Positions 33,740 to 42,469 of a stretch of 64,000 nt of DNA are shown here, one piece after another. The notes under the pieces are model-generated. The model was not told where the DNA came from, searched no databases, and was given only the letters and a program-made list of their open reading frames with translations. The position numbers were made by a program, and so were the translations under genes. The first letter of the stretch is position 1. Each line of letters starts with the position of its first letter. The stretch is from Nocardiopsis ansamitocini (lineage in GTDB: Bacteria > Actinomycetota > Actinomycetes > Streptosporangiales > Streptosporangiaceae). The stretch covers positions 62,001 to 126,000 of the forward strand of contig NZ_BSQG01000004.1 in assembly GCF_030268225.1 (NCBI RefSeq), written 5' to 3'.

Positions 33740-34666
33740 TCACACAGGATGCCAGTCCGTCCCCGGCTGGCGCGTCAGGAAGGCGAGCTTGTCGGGGTTG
33801 GCCACGATGCGCAGGGTCGCCACCCGCCCGTCGGCCACCTCCGGGGCCAGCACCGAGACGGGGACACCGCCTAGGAGCACCACCAGTGCAGGGACCCCGT
33901 TGATCTCGGCTATGACGACCGTGTGCTCGGCGGTGGCCATGCCCGCGAGGCGGCCGAGGAAGTGGGCGACCCTGGTCCGGCCGGTGATCGGGCGGCGGGC
34001 CGCGGTGACCTTGCCCCCGCCGTCGGAGTAGCTGACCACGTCATCGGCGAGAACGGCGTGCAGACGGTCGATGTCGCCGCCCTGTGCTGCGTCCAGGAAC
34101 ACCTCGACCACCTCCCGCCAGCGCTGCACCGACGGCTCGAAGCGTGGTTGCCCCTCCGCAAGGCGCACCCGGGCACGCCGGTGGGCCTGCCGTGAGGCGG
34201 CCTCGGTGATGCCGACGACCTCCGCCGCCTCACGGTGTCCGTAGCCGAAGGCGTCGCGCAGGACGAACACCGCCCGTTCGACGGGAGTCAACCGTTCCAT
34301 CAGACTCAACAGGGCCAGTGAGACGGTCTCGCGCTGCTCGACGGTCTCAAGCGGCCCCAACGGAGCCGGGGCCGCTGTCCCGGTGGCCACCGGTTCGGGC
34401 AGCCAGGGGCCGACGTAACGCTCCCGCTGGACACGGGCCGAGGACAGCCGGTTCAGGCACAGATTCACCGCGACCCTGGTCAACCAGGCCCCGGGAACAG
34501 CGATGTCGGACCGGTGCGCGCCGGCCCAGCGCAGGTAGGCGTCCTGGACGACGTCCTGCGCCTCGGCCGCCGACCCCAGCATCCGATAGGCCACGGAGAA
34601 CACCCGTGACCGGTGCTCCTCGAACTCCTCCGCGCCGTCGGGCAGTGGTTGCGGGTCCGTTCCCAT
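33740..34666 (-). CDS. sigJ: ECF41-type RNA polymerase sigma factor (SigJ-like) with C-terminal SnoaL domain
   Basis: A 308-residue sigma factor. Regions 2 and 4 are at the N-terminus (V-A-Y-R-M-L-G-S-A-A-E-A-Q-D-V-V-Q-D, and L-T-P-V-E-R-A-V-F-V-L-R-D). The NTF2/SnoaL-like extension typical of ECF41 follows, with signature motifs D-G-G-G-K, I-N-G-V-P-A and N-P-D-K-L. In ECF41 this extension acts as a built-in regulator instead of an anti-sigma. Several ATGs are in frame; I chose the one that begins just before the conserved region 2. It is followed after about 110 bases by the oxidoreductase gene on the same strand. Confidence 0.92.
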   Translation of the reverse strand: MGTDPQPLPDGAEEFEEHRSRVFSVAYRMLGSAAEAQDVVQDAYLRWAGAHRSDIAVPGAWLTRVAVNLCLNRLSSARVQRERYVGPWLPEPVATGTAAPAPLGPLETVEQRETVSLALLSLMERLTPVERAVFVLRDAFGYGHREAAEVVGITEAASRQAHRRARVRLAEGQPRFEPSVQRWREVVEVFLDAAQGGDIDRLHAVLADDVVSYSDGGGKVTAARRPITGRTRVAHFLGRLAGMATAEHTVVIAEINGVPALVVLLGGVPVSVLAPEVADGRVATLRIVANPDKLAFLTRQPGTDWHPV

Positions 34667-34795
34667 GCCCCGCAGCATGCCACGTCGCGCGTTTTTCATG
34701 TTCGACCCGAGCGAGAACGGGTAGCGCCCCAATTGGGGCAATTAATCCTTTTGCCCCGCCTGTCCGTGTCTCCCCACCGTGAACAGTGAGCCCCC

Positions 34796-35305
34796 GTGGA
34801 CTCCCTTGGCACCGTCCTTCCGCTGCTCGTCGCCTTCTCGCCCCTGACCGTCGCCCTGGTGGGCGCGGTGGTCGCAATGGTCTGGGAACGCGACGACCAT
34901 CTCTTCCGGCGTCGGACGGAGGCGTTGCGCGGGCTGAGGCTGAAGGAGCGCTATCGCGCGATACGGCCGGTCCGCAAGGGCACCGCGTCCCACGACCCCG
35001 CCCTGGCGGAGATCTCGCTGCACGTGGCCCGTGCGCAAGTGGCCACCATCGGGGGTCCGGTCGGCAGGCTCCTTCGCGCCACGATGATCGCCGCCTCCCT
35101 GCTGGCGGTGGTCGTCGGCATGGGGATGGTGCTCGCCCCGGGGGTGTCGAGCACCGTGGCTGCCGCGCCCTGGGCGCACCTGGGGTTGTTCGGCCCCCAG
35201 CTCTGGGCGATGCGGCCCGCACGCCTGCGGACCGCCGAGCGGGCCGTGGCCGCCAACGAGGCGGTGGTCGATCGGCAGCGCGCGCAGGAGCAGTACGCCG
35301 CCTGA
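34796..35305 (+). CDS. Hypothetical membrane protein
   Basis: A 169-residue protein with a hydrophobic N-terminal helix (residues about 8-28) and another hydrophobic region (about 95-120) separated by a basic cytoplasmic loop rich in Arg and Lys. No domain recognised. GTG start with no strong ribosome binding site. It is divergent from the sigJ gene and could be part of its regulon, but no matching promoter was identified. A long hairpin follows. Confidence 0.55.
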   Translation: MDSLGTVLPLLVAFSPLTVALVGAVVAMVWERDDHLFRRRTEALRGLRLKERYRAIRPVRKGTASHDPALAEISLHVARAQVATIGGPVGRLLRATMIAASLLAVVVGMGMVLAPGVSSTVAAAPWAHLGLFGPQLWAMRPARLRTAERAVAANEAVVDRQRAQEQYAA

Positions 35306-35365
35306 CCGCCGGGCTCCGGCTCGCGCACGCAAGACGGAGCCCGGGGCCTGAAGCCCTGCCGTGTC

Positions 35366-35421
35366 GGTGGTGGGGGTGGGCTGGCACCGGCGGGGGCCGG
35401 TGCCAGCCCACCCCCACCACC
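35366..35421. terminator. 26-bp perfect hairpin
   Basis: A perfectly matched 26-bp inverted repeat with a GGGG loop lies 60 bases after the membrane protein gene. The arms run 35366-35391 and 35396-35421; the inner part reads GGCTGGCACCGGC with GCCGGTGCCAGCC. It is much longer than the other terminators here, has no U-tract, and is followed by a C-rich stretch. It should act as a strong terminator that shields the sugar-acid operon downstream. Confidence 0.75.
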
Positions 35422-35501
35422 CCTTTCCCACGTCTCCGTTTCCTGTTTCGGCCGCGTGCGCGCTGGCGCCACTGGCGTCGGGGGCCGCTTTGCCGTAACT
35501 T

Positions 35502-35515
35502 GGAAAGCGCTTTCA
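35502..35515 (+). promoter_or_regulatory. LacI-type operator 1
   Basis: GGAAAGCGCTTTCA contains the perfect palindrome GAAAGCGCTTTC with the central CG typical of LacI-family sites. It lies 21 bases before the ATG of the first gene of the sugar-acid operon, in a position to block transcription. Similar sites occur at four other places in the window. Confidence 0.8.
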
Positions 35516-35536
35516 CACGGAAAGGTGAGACGACAC

Positions 35537-36688
35537 ATGGGTGATCACGTGGTGGGTATCGCCATGAACGGCGTTACCGGACGCATGGGATACCGGCAGC
35601 ACTTGACCAGATCGGTTCTGGCGATCCGCGACGCCGGAGGAGTGCTCCTACCCGACGGCTCCCGGGTCATCCCCGAGCCGGTTCTGGTCGGACGCTCCGA
35701 GCAGAAACTGCGCGAGATCGCCGCACGGCACGGCATCGAGCGCTGGACCACCGACCTCGACGCGGTGCTCTCCGACGACTCGATCGAGATCTACTTCGAC
35801 GCCCAGATCACGCACGCCCGCGAGGCAGCGGTGCGCGCCGCCATCGCAGCGGGCAAGCACATCTACGCGGAAAAACCGACCGCCGGCACCCTGGACGCAG
35901 CACTCGAACTGGCCAAGCTCGCCCAGGCAGCAGGGGTGAAGAACGGCGTGGTGCAGGACAAGTTGTTCCTGCCCGGCCTGCTCAAGCTGCGCCGGCTCAT
36001 CGACAGCGGCTTCTTCGGAACGATCCTCTCCATCCGCGGCGAGTTCGGCTACTGGGTGTTCGAGGGGGACTGGCAGGAGGCCCAGCGCCCCAGCTGGAAC
36101 TACCGGGCCGAAGAGGGCGGCGGCATCGTGCTGGACATGTTCCCGCACTGGCACTACATCCTGGAGCACCTCTTCGCTCCGGTGCGCTCGGTCACCGCGC
36201 ACACCGCCACGCACATCCCCGACCGTTGGGACGAGCAGGGCGAGCGCTACACCGCCACCGCCGACGACGCCGCCTACGGACTGTTCGAGCTGGAAGGCGG
36301 AATCGTCGCCCAGATCAACTCCTCCTGGTCGGTGCGCGTCGACCGCGACGAACTGGTGGAGTTCCAGGTGGACGGCACTCACGGCAGCGCGGTCGCGGGC
36401 CTGCGCGAATGCCGCGTCCAGCACCGCTCGACCACGCCCAAGGCGGTCTGGGACCCCGACGCGGTGGACCCCGGACAGTACCGCAGCCAGTGGGACCGGG
36501 TGCCCGACAACGAAGAGTTCCCCAACGGGTTTCGTGCCCAGTGGGAGCTGTTCCTCAAGCACGTGCGCGCCGACGCGCCCTTCCCGCACGACCTGCTCTC
36601 GGGTGCGCGGGGGCTCCAGCTCGCCGAAGCGGGCCTGCGCTCCTCGCAGTCGGGCGCACGGGTCGCGCTGGACGAGATCACGCTCTAG
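35537..36688 (+). CDS. Gfo/Idh/MocA-family NAD(P)-dependent oxidoreductase
   Basis: A 383-residue dehydrogenase. The N-terminus V-G-I-A-M-N-G-V-T-G-R-M-G binds the nucleotide, and the family's E-K-P (here A-E-K-P-T-A-G) is near residue 114, where the lysine is catalytic. H-W-H-Y-I-L-E-H later supplies the active-site His. Members oxidise sugars, inositols or sugar acids. ATG with AAAGGTGAGA upstream. First gene of a five-gene operon under LacI-type operator 1. Confidence 0.9.
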   Translation: MGDHVVGIAMNGVTGRMGYRQHLTRSVLAIRDAGGVLLPDGSRVIPEPVLVGRSEQKLREIAARHGIERWTTDLDAVLSDDSIEIYFDAQITHAREAAVRAAIAAGKHIYAEKPTAGTLDAALELAKLAQAAGVKNGVVQDKLFLPGLLKLRRLIDSGFFGTILSIRGEFGYWVFEGDWQEAQRPSWNYRAEEGGGIVLDMFPHWHYILEHLFAPVRSVTAHTATHIPDRWDEQGERYTATADDAAYGLFELEGGIVAQINSSWSVRVDRDELVEFQVDGTHGSAVAGLRECRVQHRSTTPKAVWDPDAVDPGQYRSQWDRVPDNEEFPNGFRAQWELFLKHVRADAPFPHDLLSGARGLQLAEAGLRSSQSGARVALDEITL

Positions 36689-36780
36689 CACCCACCCGCC
36701 CCGCTATGCGCCGATCCCGACGCCGCACCTGCTCCAGTTTCCGCAGCGTCGGGATCGGCGGGGAAACCGAAAGAGGAACG

Positions 36781-37947
36781 ATGACCACACCGACCCTGCG
36801 CCTGCCCGGCCCCGCCGGGCAGCTGGAGGCATACACGGCCGGCGCGGCACCGGCCCTGCCCGCATCGGCGGCCGCACCCCGCTCACGGCGCGCCTACGCC
36901 GCGGCGCACGTCGTCGCCGACCCCCTTGCCGGCAACGCTCCCGGTGCGCCCGCCCGGCTGGACTGGGACGCCACCCTGGCGTTTCGCCATCACCTGTGGG
37001 ACCTGGGGCTGGGCGTCGCCGACGCCATGGACACCGCCCAGCGCGGCATGGGGTTGGACTGGGCGACGACCGCCGAGCTCATCAGCCGCAGCGGTGCCGA
37101 GGCGCGCGCGCGCGGCGCAGCCCTGGCGTGCGGGGTCGGCACCGACCAGATCGCACCCGAGCACGCCTCCTTGGAAAGCGTTATCACGGCGTACTCCGAA
37201 CAGCTGGCCGTCGTCCAGGAAGCCGGGGCGAGCCCGGTTCTCATGGCCAGCCGCGCGCTGGCAGCCACCGCCCAGGGCCCAGAGGACTACACCAAGGTGT
37301 ACGGTCGGCTCCTCGCCCAGGCCGACAGCCCGGTGATCCTGCACTGGCTGGGTACGGCCTTCGACCCGGCCCTGGCCGGGTACTGGGGCTACGCCGACCC
37401 GGCCGAGGCGATCGAGCCGGTGGCGGCGCTCATCGCCGAGCACGCCGGCTCCATCGGCGGCATCAAGGTGTCGCTGCTGGACGCCGACCTGGAGGTACGC
37501 CTGCGCCGGCTGCTGCCCGAGGGCGTGCTTCTCTACACCGGTGACGACTTCAACTACCCCGAGCTCATCCTGGGCGACGACCAGGGGTACTCCCACGCGC
37601 TGCTGGGGGTCTTCGCCGCGATCGCCCCCGCGGCATCGGCGGCCCTGCACGCCCTCGATGCCGGCGACACCGATCGCTACGACGCGCTGATGGCGCCCAC
37701 GGTCCCGTTGGCCAGGCACGTCTTCGCCGCACCCACCTACTACTACAAGACCGGGATCGCTTTCCTGGCCTGGCTCAACGGGCACCAACCCGGTTTCACC
37801 ATGGTCGGTGGGCTGCACAGCGCACGCGATGTGGTGCACCTGTCCACGGCCTTTCGCCTGGCCGACGCGGCCGGCGTCCTCGGCGACCCCGAACTGGCCG
37901 TTGCCCGCATGCGTGCCCTTTTGGACGTCTCGGGGGTCGCCCGATGA
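36781..37947 (+). CDS. DUF993 protein, DapA-like TIM barrel
   Basis: A 388-residue protein of the DUF993 family, distantly related to dihydrodipicolinate synthase. Segments that suggest a class I barrel are V-I-L-H-W-L-G-T-A-F, I-G-G-I-K-V-S-L-L-D (possible Schiff-base lysine) and L-Y-T-G-D-D-F-N-Y. It occurs in many actinobacterial sugar clusters next to MocA dehydrogenases and xylose-isomerase-like barrels; the reaction is not established to my knowledge. ATG preceded by AGAGGA. It overlaps the next gene by ATGA. Confidence 0.8.
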   Translation: MTTPTLRLPGPAGQLEAYTAGAAPALPASAAAPRSRRAYAAAHVVADPLAGNAPGAPARLDWDATLAFRHHLWDLGLGVADAMDTAQRGMGLDWATTAELISRSGAEARARGAALACGVGTDQIAPEHASLESVITAYSEQLAVVQEAGASPVLMASRALAATAQGPEDYTKVYGRLLAQADSPVILHWLGTAFDPALAGYWGYADPAEAIEPVAALIAEHAGSIGGIKVSLLDADLEVRLRRLLPEGVLLYTGDDFNYPELILGDDQGYSHALLGVFAAIAPAASAALHALDAGDTDRYDALMAPTVPLARHVFAAPTYYYKTGIAFLAWLNGHQPGFTMVGGLHSARDVVHLSTAFRLADAAGVLGDPELAVARMRALLDVSGVAR

Positions 37948-38840
37948 CCACCGCTCCCGAACAGATCACCATTGCCGACGTCCCCTCCGGTGCGCCGGCC
38001 GCCGTCCCGACCCCACAGCCGGGTGATCCCCGGCTGGCCCGGCTCTCGCTCAACCAGGCCACGGTCAAGTACCTGAGCGTCGCCGAGGCCGTTCAATGCT
38101 GCCTGCGCGCCGGGATTCCTGCCATCGGCCTGTGGCGCGAGCCGGTGGCCGAGATCGGAACGGCCGCAGCCAAGCGCCTGGTGCGCGAGGCGGGACTGCG
38201 CGTCTCCTCCTACTGCCGCGGCGGGTTTCTCACCGGGCTGGACCGGTCGGGGCCGCTGGAGGACAATCGGCGCGCTATCGACGAGGCCGCCGAAGTGGGC
38301 TCCCCCTGCCTGGTGATGGTGGTGGGCGGGCTGCCCGAGGGTGACCGCGACCTGGTGGGTGCGCGCGGACGCGTGAGCGAGGCCATCGCCGAACTCGCTC
38401 CCTACGCCGCCGAGCGCGGTGTCCGGCTGGCCCTGGAGCCGCTGCACCCGATCTTCTGCGCCGACCGCGCGGTGCTGTCCACGCTCGGCCAGGCGCTCGA
38501 CATCGCCGAGCGTTTCCCGGTGGAGTCGGTGGGTGTCGTCGTGGATGCCTACCACGTGTGGTGGGACCCCGACATCGACCGCCAGATCGCGCGCGCCGGC
38601 GCGCGTATCGCCTCCTTCCAGGCGTGCGACTGGGTGCTGCCGCTCCCGGCCGATCCGTTGCTGGGCCGCGGGATGGTCGGTGACGGCCACGCCGACGTCG
38701 GGCGCCTGCGCCGCCTCGTCGACGAGGCGGGCTACCGCGGTGACATCGAGGTGGAGATCTTCAACGGCGACATCTGGGCTGCGGACGGTGACGCCGTCGT
38801 GGACACCCTGGTTCGCCGGCACGTCCAGTACGTCGTGTGA
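37944..38840 (+). CDS. Sugar phosphate isomerase/epimerase (xylose-isomerase-like TIM barrel)
   Basis: A 298-residue AP-endonuclease-2/xylose-isomerase-like barrel protein. Metal-site regions include L-A-L-E-P-L-H-P, V-V-V-D-A-Y-H-V-W-W-D-P-D, and a C-terminal V-E-I-F-N. Such enzymes isomerise or epimerise keto-sugars or dehydrate inosose. It is coupled to the DUF993 gene by a 4-base overlap, so both probably act on the same intermediate. Confidence 0.88.
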   Translation: MTTAPEQITIADVPSGAPAAVPTPQPGDPRLARLSLNQATVKYLSVAEAVQCCLRAGIPAIGLWREPVAEIGTAAAKRLVREAGLRVSSYCRGGFLTGLDRSGPLEDNRRAIDEAAEVGSPCLVMVVGGLPEGDRDLVGARGRVSEAIAELAPYAAERGVRLALEPLHPIFCADRAVLSTLGQALDIAERFPVESVGVVVDAYHVWWDPDIDRQIARAGARIASFQACDWVLPLPADPLLGRGMVGDGHADVGRLRRLVDEAGYRGDIEVEIFNGDIWAADGDAVVDTLVRRHVQYVV

Positions 38841-38899
38841 CCAACGAGTCGACCAACCGCCCCGGGGGAGTTCCCCGGGGCTCCACGGAGGAGAAAACC

Positions 38900-39805
38900 A
38901 TGGACTTCGACGGGATCCTGTTCTTCCCGGTCACCCCCTTCGACAAGCGGGGGGCGGTGGACGAGGCCGAGCTTGAGCGGCACGTCAGCAACGGTTTGGA
39001 GCACGGTGCGGGCGGCGTGTTCGCGGCGTGTGGCACGGGCGAGATCCACGCGCTCTCGGCCGAGGAGCACGGCCGGGTCGTGGCCCGCTCGGTCAACGTC
39101 ACCGCGGGGCGGGTCCCGGTGGTCGCGGGTGCGGGCGGCAGCGTGCGCACGGCGGTGGAACAGGCAGCAGCGGCACGCGACCTGGGCGCAGACGGCGTGC
39201 TGCTGCTGCCGCCCTACCTGGTCAGCGCGCCCCAGCGCGGGCTGATCGAGTACGTGCGCACCGTGACCGAATCCGTGGACATCCCGGTCATCGTCTACCA
39301 GCGCGCCAACATGGTCTTCACGCCCGAGAGCGCTGCCGAGCTCGCCGACCTGCCGGGTGTGGTCGGTTTCAAGGACGGTGTGGGCGACCTGGGGCGTATG
39401 CACCAGATCGTGCTGGCGATCCGGGAGCGTCGCGGGCCGGGTTTCACCTTCTTCAACGGTCTTCCCACGGCCGAGCTGACGTTCAACGCCTACAAGGGCG
39501 TGGGCGTTCCGCTGTACTCGTCGGCGGCGTTCGCGTTCGTCCCCGAGGTGGCCTCGGCGTTCTACACCGCCGCACATGCCGGCGACCCGCTTGCCGACAC
39601 GCTCGTCAAGGTGTTCTACAACCCGCTGGTCAAGCTGCGCGACCGTACTCCGGGATATGCGGTTTCCCTGGTCAAGGCGGGCGCGCGGTTGCGCGGTGCG
39701 GCTGTTGGCGGGGTGCGCGCGCCCTTCACCGAACTGTCGGAGGCAGAGGAGGCCGAGCTGGCGGAAATCATCGACGCCGGACTGGCCGCGGTCAAGGAGG
39801 GCTGA
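38900..39805 (+). CDS. 5-dehydro-4-deoxyglucarate dehydratase-like (KdgD), DapA family
   Basis: A 301-residue class I barrel enzyme. Marks are F-F-P-V-T-P-F near the start, A-C-G-T-G-E, I-V-Y-Q-R-A-N (catalytic Tyr region) and G-F-K-D-G-V-G-D-L with the Schiff-base lysine. The F-K-D-G context is characteristic of KdgD, which dehydrates and decarboxylates 5-dehydro-4-deoxy-D-glucarate to alpha-ketoglutarate semialdehyde. A matching semialdehyde dehydrogenase is at 51043. ATG with GGAGGAG upstream. The next gene starts 3 bases after it. Confidence 0.85.
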   Translation: MDFDGILFFPVTPFDKRGAVDEAELERHVSNGLEHGAGGVFAACGTGEIHALSAEEHGRVVARSVNVTAGRVPVVAGAGGSVRTAVEQAAAARDLGADGVLLLPPYLVSAPQRGLIEYVRTVTESVDIPVIVYQRANMVFTPESAAELADLPGVVGFKDGVGDLGRMHQIVLAIRERRGPGFTFFNGLPTAELTFNAYKGVGVPLYSSAAFAFVPEVASAFYTAAHAGDPLADTLVKVFYNPLVKLRDRTPGYAVSLVKAGARLRGAAVGGVRAPFTELSEAEEAELAEIIDAGLAAVKEG

Positions 39806-39808
39806 TCC

Positions 39809-40924
39809 GTGCGTATCGCCGAGGTCACGGCCCAGGCGTACCGGCTGCCGTTGCACCGTGCCTGGGATGGCGGGGTGGACCGCAACGACATCGTGGTCAC
39901 CCGGGTGGTCACCGACACCGGTGCGGTGGGCACCGGCTTCGCCTGGACCCCGCTGATCGGCGCACGGGCGGTGCTGGCGCTGCTGCGCGACGACTGTCCG
40001 GCGGCCCTGCTGGGCCGTTCGCCCGCCCCAGGTCCCCGATGGGACGACCTGCGCTGGCACCTGAGAGAGGCCGGTTACGGGGGACTGACCGCCATGGCGG
40101 TGGCGGCGGTGGACATCGCGCTGTGGGATCTCGCCGCGCGTACGGTCGGGGCGAGCCTGGTGGAGCACATCGGACGGCGCCGGGACTCGGTGGGCGCCTA
40201 CGGCAGTGGGGTGAATCTGGACTACGAGCTGGACGAACTGCGCGAACAGGTGCGCGGCTGGTTGGCCGCCGGGCACCGTGCGGTCAAGATCAAGGTGGGC
40301 TCGGCCGATGTCGAGCGCGACGTCGAGCGGGTGGCGGCGGTGCGCGAGCTGATCGGCGACGACCGGTTGTTGATGCTGGACGCCAACCAGCGCTGGGACC
40401 TGCCCACGGCCGTTCGGGCGCTGAAGGCTCTGGCACGGTTCGATCCCTACTTCATCGAGGAGCCGTTGCCGGCCGAGGACCTGGGCGCGCACGTGCGGTT
40501 GCGCGCGCGTACCCCGATCCCCTTCGCGATCGGGGAGAACCTGCGCACCGCGGCTGAATTCCGTGCCGCCGTCGACGCGGGGGTGTGCGACGTTGCCCAG
40601 CCCAACGCGGTGCGGGTCGGCGGGGTCACCCCGTTCCTGCGGATCGCCCGGGAGGTGGCCGGGGCCGGTGTCCCGGTCGCACCGCACCTGTTGCCGGAGC
40701 TGTCCACGCAGCTGGCGCTGTGCGTGCCGCGGGCATCGATGGTCGAGGACATCGACCGGGGGTCGCTTGCGGCCCTGGGGGCGCTGGACGGCCCCAGCGG
40801 TGTGCTGGTGGAGTCGGGGAGCGCGAGCGCCGATACCGGTCCGGGCCACGGCCTGCGGTTCGCCTCGGGTCTCGCCCCGGTGCCCGGGGACGACCCCCTG
40901 GCAGTGCTCTCCGGAACCGGGTGA
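39809..40924 (+). CDS. Enolase-superfamily acid-sugar dehydratase (mandelate racemase/muconate lactonizing type)
   Basis: A 371-residue protein with the capping domain followed by a barrel. Catalytic K-x-K reads K-I-K-V-G, the metal ligands are in L-D-A-N-Q-R-W-D, E-E-P-L and I-G-E-N, and A-P-H-L-L-P-E-L-S near the end may supply the opposite base. The family abstracts a proton alpha to a carboxylate. Beside KdgD it is probably a glucarate, galactarate or related aldarate dehydratase. GTG start 3 bases after the KdgD gene. A strong terminator follows. Confidence 0.88.
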   Translation: MRIAEVTAQAYRLPLHRAWDGGVDRNDIVVTRVVTDTGAVGTGFAWTPLIGARAVLALLRDDCPAALLGRSPAPGPRWDDLRWHLREAGYGGLTAMAVAAVDIALWDLAARTVGASLVEHIGRRRDSVGAYGSGVNLDYELDELREQVRGWLAAGHRAVKIKVGSADVERDVERVAAVRELIGDDRLLMLDANQRWDLPTAVRALKALARFDPYFIEEPLPAEDLGAHVRLRARTPIPFAIGENLRTAAEFRAAVDAGVCDVAQPNAVRVGGVTPFLRIAREVAGAGVPVAPHLLPELSTQLALCVPRASMVEDIDRGSLAALGALDGPSGVLVESGSASADTGPGHGLRFASGLAPVPGDDPLAVLSGTG

Positions 40925-40926
40925 GC

Positions 40927-40965
40927 GTGGTGTCCCTCCCGTCTTGGCCGCGGGAGGGACACCAC
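40927..40965 (+). terminator. Terminator of the sugar-acid operon
   Basis: A 15-bp perfect stem (GTGGTGTCCCTCCCG with CGGGAGGGACACCAC) and a 9-base loop begin 2 bases after the operon's last stop codon. Confidence 0.8.
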
Positions 40966-41068
40966 TTCGTGTCCGGCGCGGATCAACGGCCGAGGCCACG
41001 GAGGGCGAATCGGCGGACCTGTCCTCTGCTGTTGCGTCCGGGGGACCGTTCGGCCGGCCGCACAGGCG

Positions 41069-42469
41069 TCACAGCTGCTTGACCGCAGTCAAGGCCGCAT
41101 TGACGTGACGGGCCAGCGACAGTGTGGTCGGAGCGGCCCACGCCGGCGGGGCGGCCACAAGGGCGGCCACCGCACCGATCCAGGCGGTCCGCCGGTTCCG
41201 GTCGGCGTATTCCTCCGCGAGCGAGGTCGCGTACAGGTGCACGGTGGCGTAGTTGAGCCCCTCGATCAGTGCCTTCTGGAGGGCGAGGTCGTTGGCGGCG
41301 CCGGCGATCGTCGCATGGTTGTCCTTGCTGCCGGGGGTGAAGTACTGCAGGCCGGTGGGGCCGTCGGCCTGGACGACGACGGTGATCGGGTTGGCGAATG
41401 CCTTGCCGTGGACGGGCGGGGGCGTCCACTGCTCGTGCCAGCTCTCGCCGGGGCCCGCGCCGTACATCTGGAAGTAGAAGAGGCCGCCTCCGTTGCCGGC
41501 CGAGTTCTCCCCGATGCGGGAATAGTTCTCCAGCGTCAGGTAGTCCGTCCCGTCCACTGCGACGACGCCGCCCCAGTGGGAGCCCCACACCACCTGGCTG
41601 AGACTGACGAGGTGGCTGCGCAGTACGTTGTTCCGATAGTCCTGGACCTGGTGACCGGATGGGGCATGCGGGTGGGAGGGGCCGAGCGAGCCGCTGTAGA
41701 GCCCCTGCCCGACCTTGGTGGGGCGGGCGAACTCGTTCACGCCCAGCGCCTGCATCTCGGTGACCAGGTTCGGGTTATGCGGGATCGGCACCGTTCCGGC
41801 GGCTGCCGCGCGGGTGGCAGTACCGAAACACTGCGCGATGGTGTCCTGCGCGAGGATCGCAGTTGCGGCCGGGGGGAGCGGCAGGTCCTCCGCCGGCACT
41901 GCGTGCGCCAGGTGGTTCGCGACGTGGTACTCGAAGAACAGTTGTTGAGTGGGCGTGCTGCCGATATGGACCTTGTTGCCCAGAACCGGCAGCGGCATCC
42001 GCAGCGATCCGGTGACCTCCTGGACGGTCACGTCGCAGTTCTCGGTGGTCGTCATGTCGTTGCCGGAGACGTTGGCGCTGAGGTTGGCCGCTCGTACCCG
42101 GGGCAGGGTGGTGGAGGCGGCCGCTCCCGGGAGCGTGAAGGTGATCGTCCCGGGCGGGTCGAGGAAGAACTGGAACAGCGATCCCTGCCGGGCGAGCTCC
42201 TTGTTCCACTTGGCGAGAGCCACGGGAGTTGCGAAGAAATGCTTCGGCTGACGCCGGGAGAGGTCGGCGTCCTCCACGGCGAACAGCCCGTTTGCGGAGA
42301 CGCGTAGTCGCGGGTTCGGCGAGTTGACGATGTTCGGGGCACCGGCGGCGAGGAAGCTGTATCCCACCCCTGCCGCTGCGTCGGCCACCCATTCGTTCGC
42401 CTCGAACGTCTGGTTCGTCGTGTAGGTCGGAGCCAGTGCTCCTGCTCCGGCGAGGTTGTACACGTGCAC
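41069..42469 (-). CDS. Uncharacterised 466-residue protein
   Basis: A long frame with good codon bias and no domain I can name. The start is uncertain: I chose GTG before H-V-Y-N-L-A-G-A-G because a GGGGG tract lies 7 bases upstream; the frame stays open to 42850 but the extra translation looks non-coding. Residue composition is that of a soluble, possibly secreted protein, but no signal peptide is visible. The central segment V-V-W-G-S-H-W-G-G-V-V-A-V-D-G then L-T-L-E-N-Y-S-R resembles, from memory, a His/Glu/Asn-containing block of putative peptidase-like toxin or contractile-injection-system cargo proteins; this is weak. Its neighbours give no hint. Confidence 0.55.
   Translation of the reverse strand: MHVYNLAGAGALAPTYTTNQTFEANEWVADAAAGVGYSFLAAGAPNIVNSPNPRLRVSANGLFAVEDADLSRRQPKHFFATPVALAKWNKELARQGSLFQFFLDPPGTITFTLPGAAASTTLPRVRAANLSANVSGNDMTTTENCDVTVQEVTGSLRMPLPVLGNKVHIGSTPTQQLFFEYHVANHLAHAVPAEDLPLPPAATAILAQDTIAQCFGTATRAAAAGTVPIPHNPNLVTEMQALGVNEFARPTKVGQGLYSGSLGPSHPHAPSGHQVQDYRNNVLRSHLVSLSQVVWGSHWGGVVAVDGTDYLTLENYSRIGENSAGNGGGLFYFQMYGAGPGESWHEQWTPPPVHGKAFANPITVVVQADGPTGLQYFTPGSKDNHATIAGAANDLALQKALIEGLNYATVHLYATSLAEEYADRNRRTAWIGAVAALVAAPPAWAAPTTLSLARHVNAALTAVKQL

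Noticed and set aside
31806-33743. A 645-codon minus-strand frame overlapping the NDH-2-like gene in another frame
   Set aside because: Very high Arg/Gly content and no family features; the NDH-2 frame has both nucleotide motifs and a ribosome binding site.
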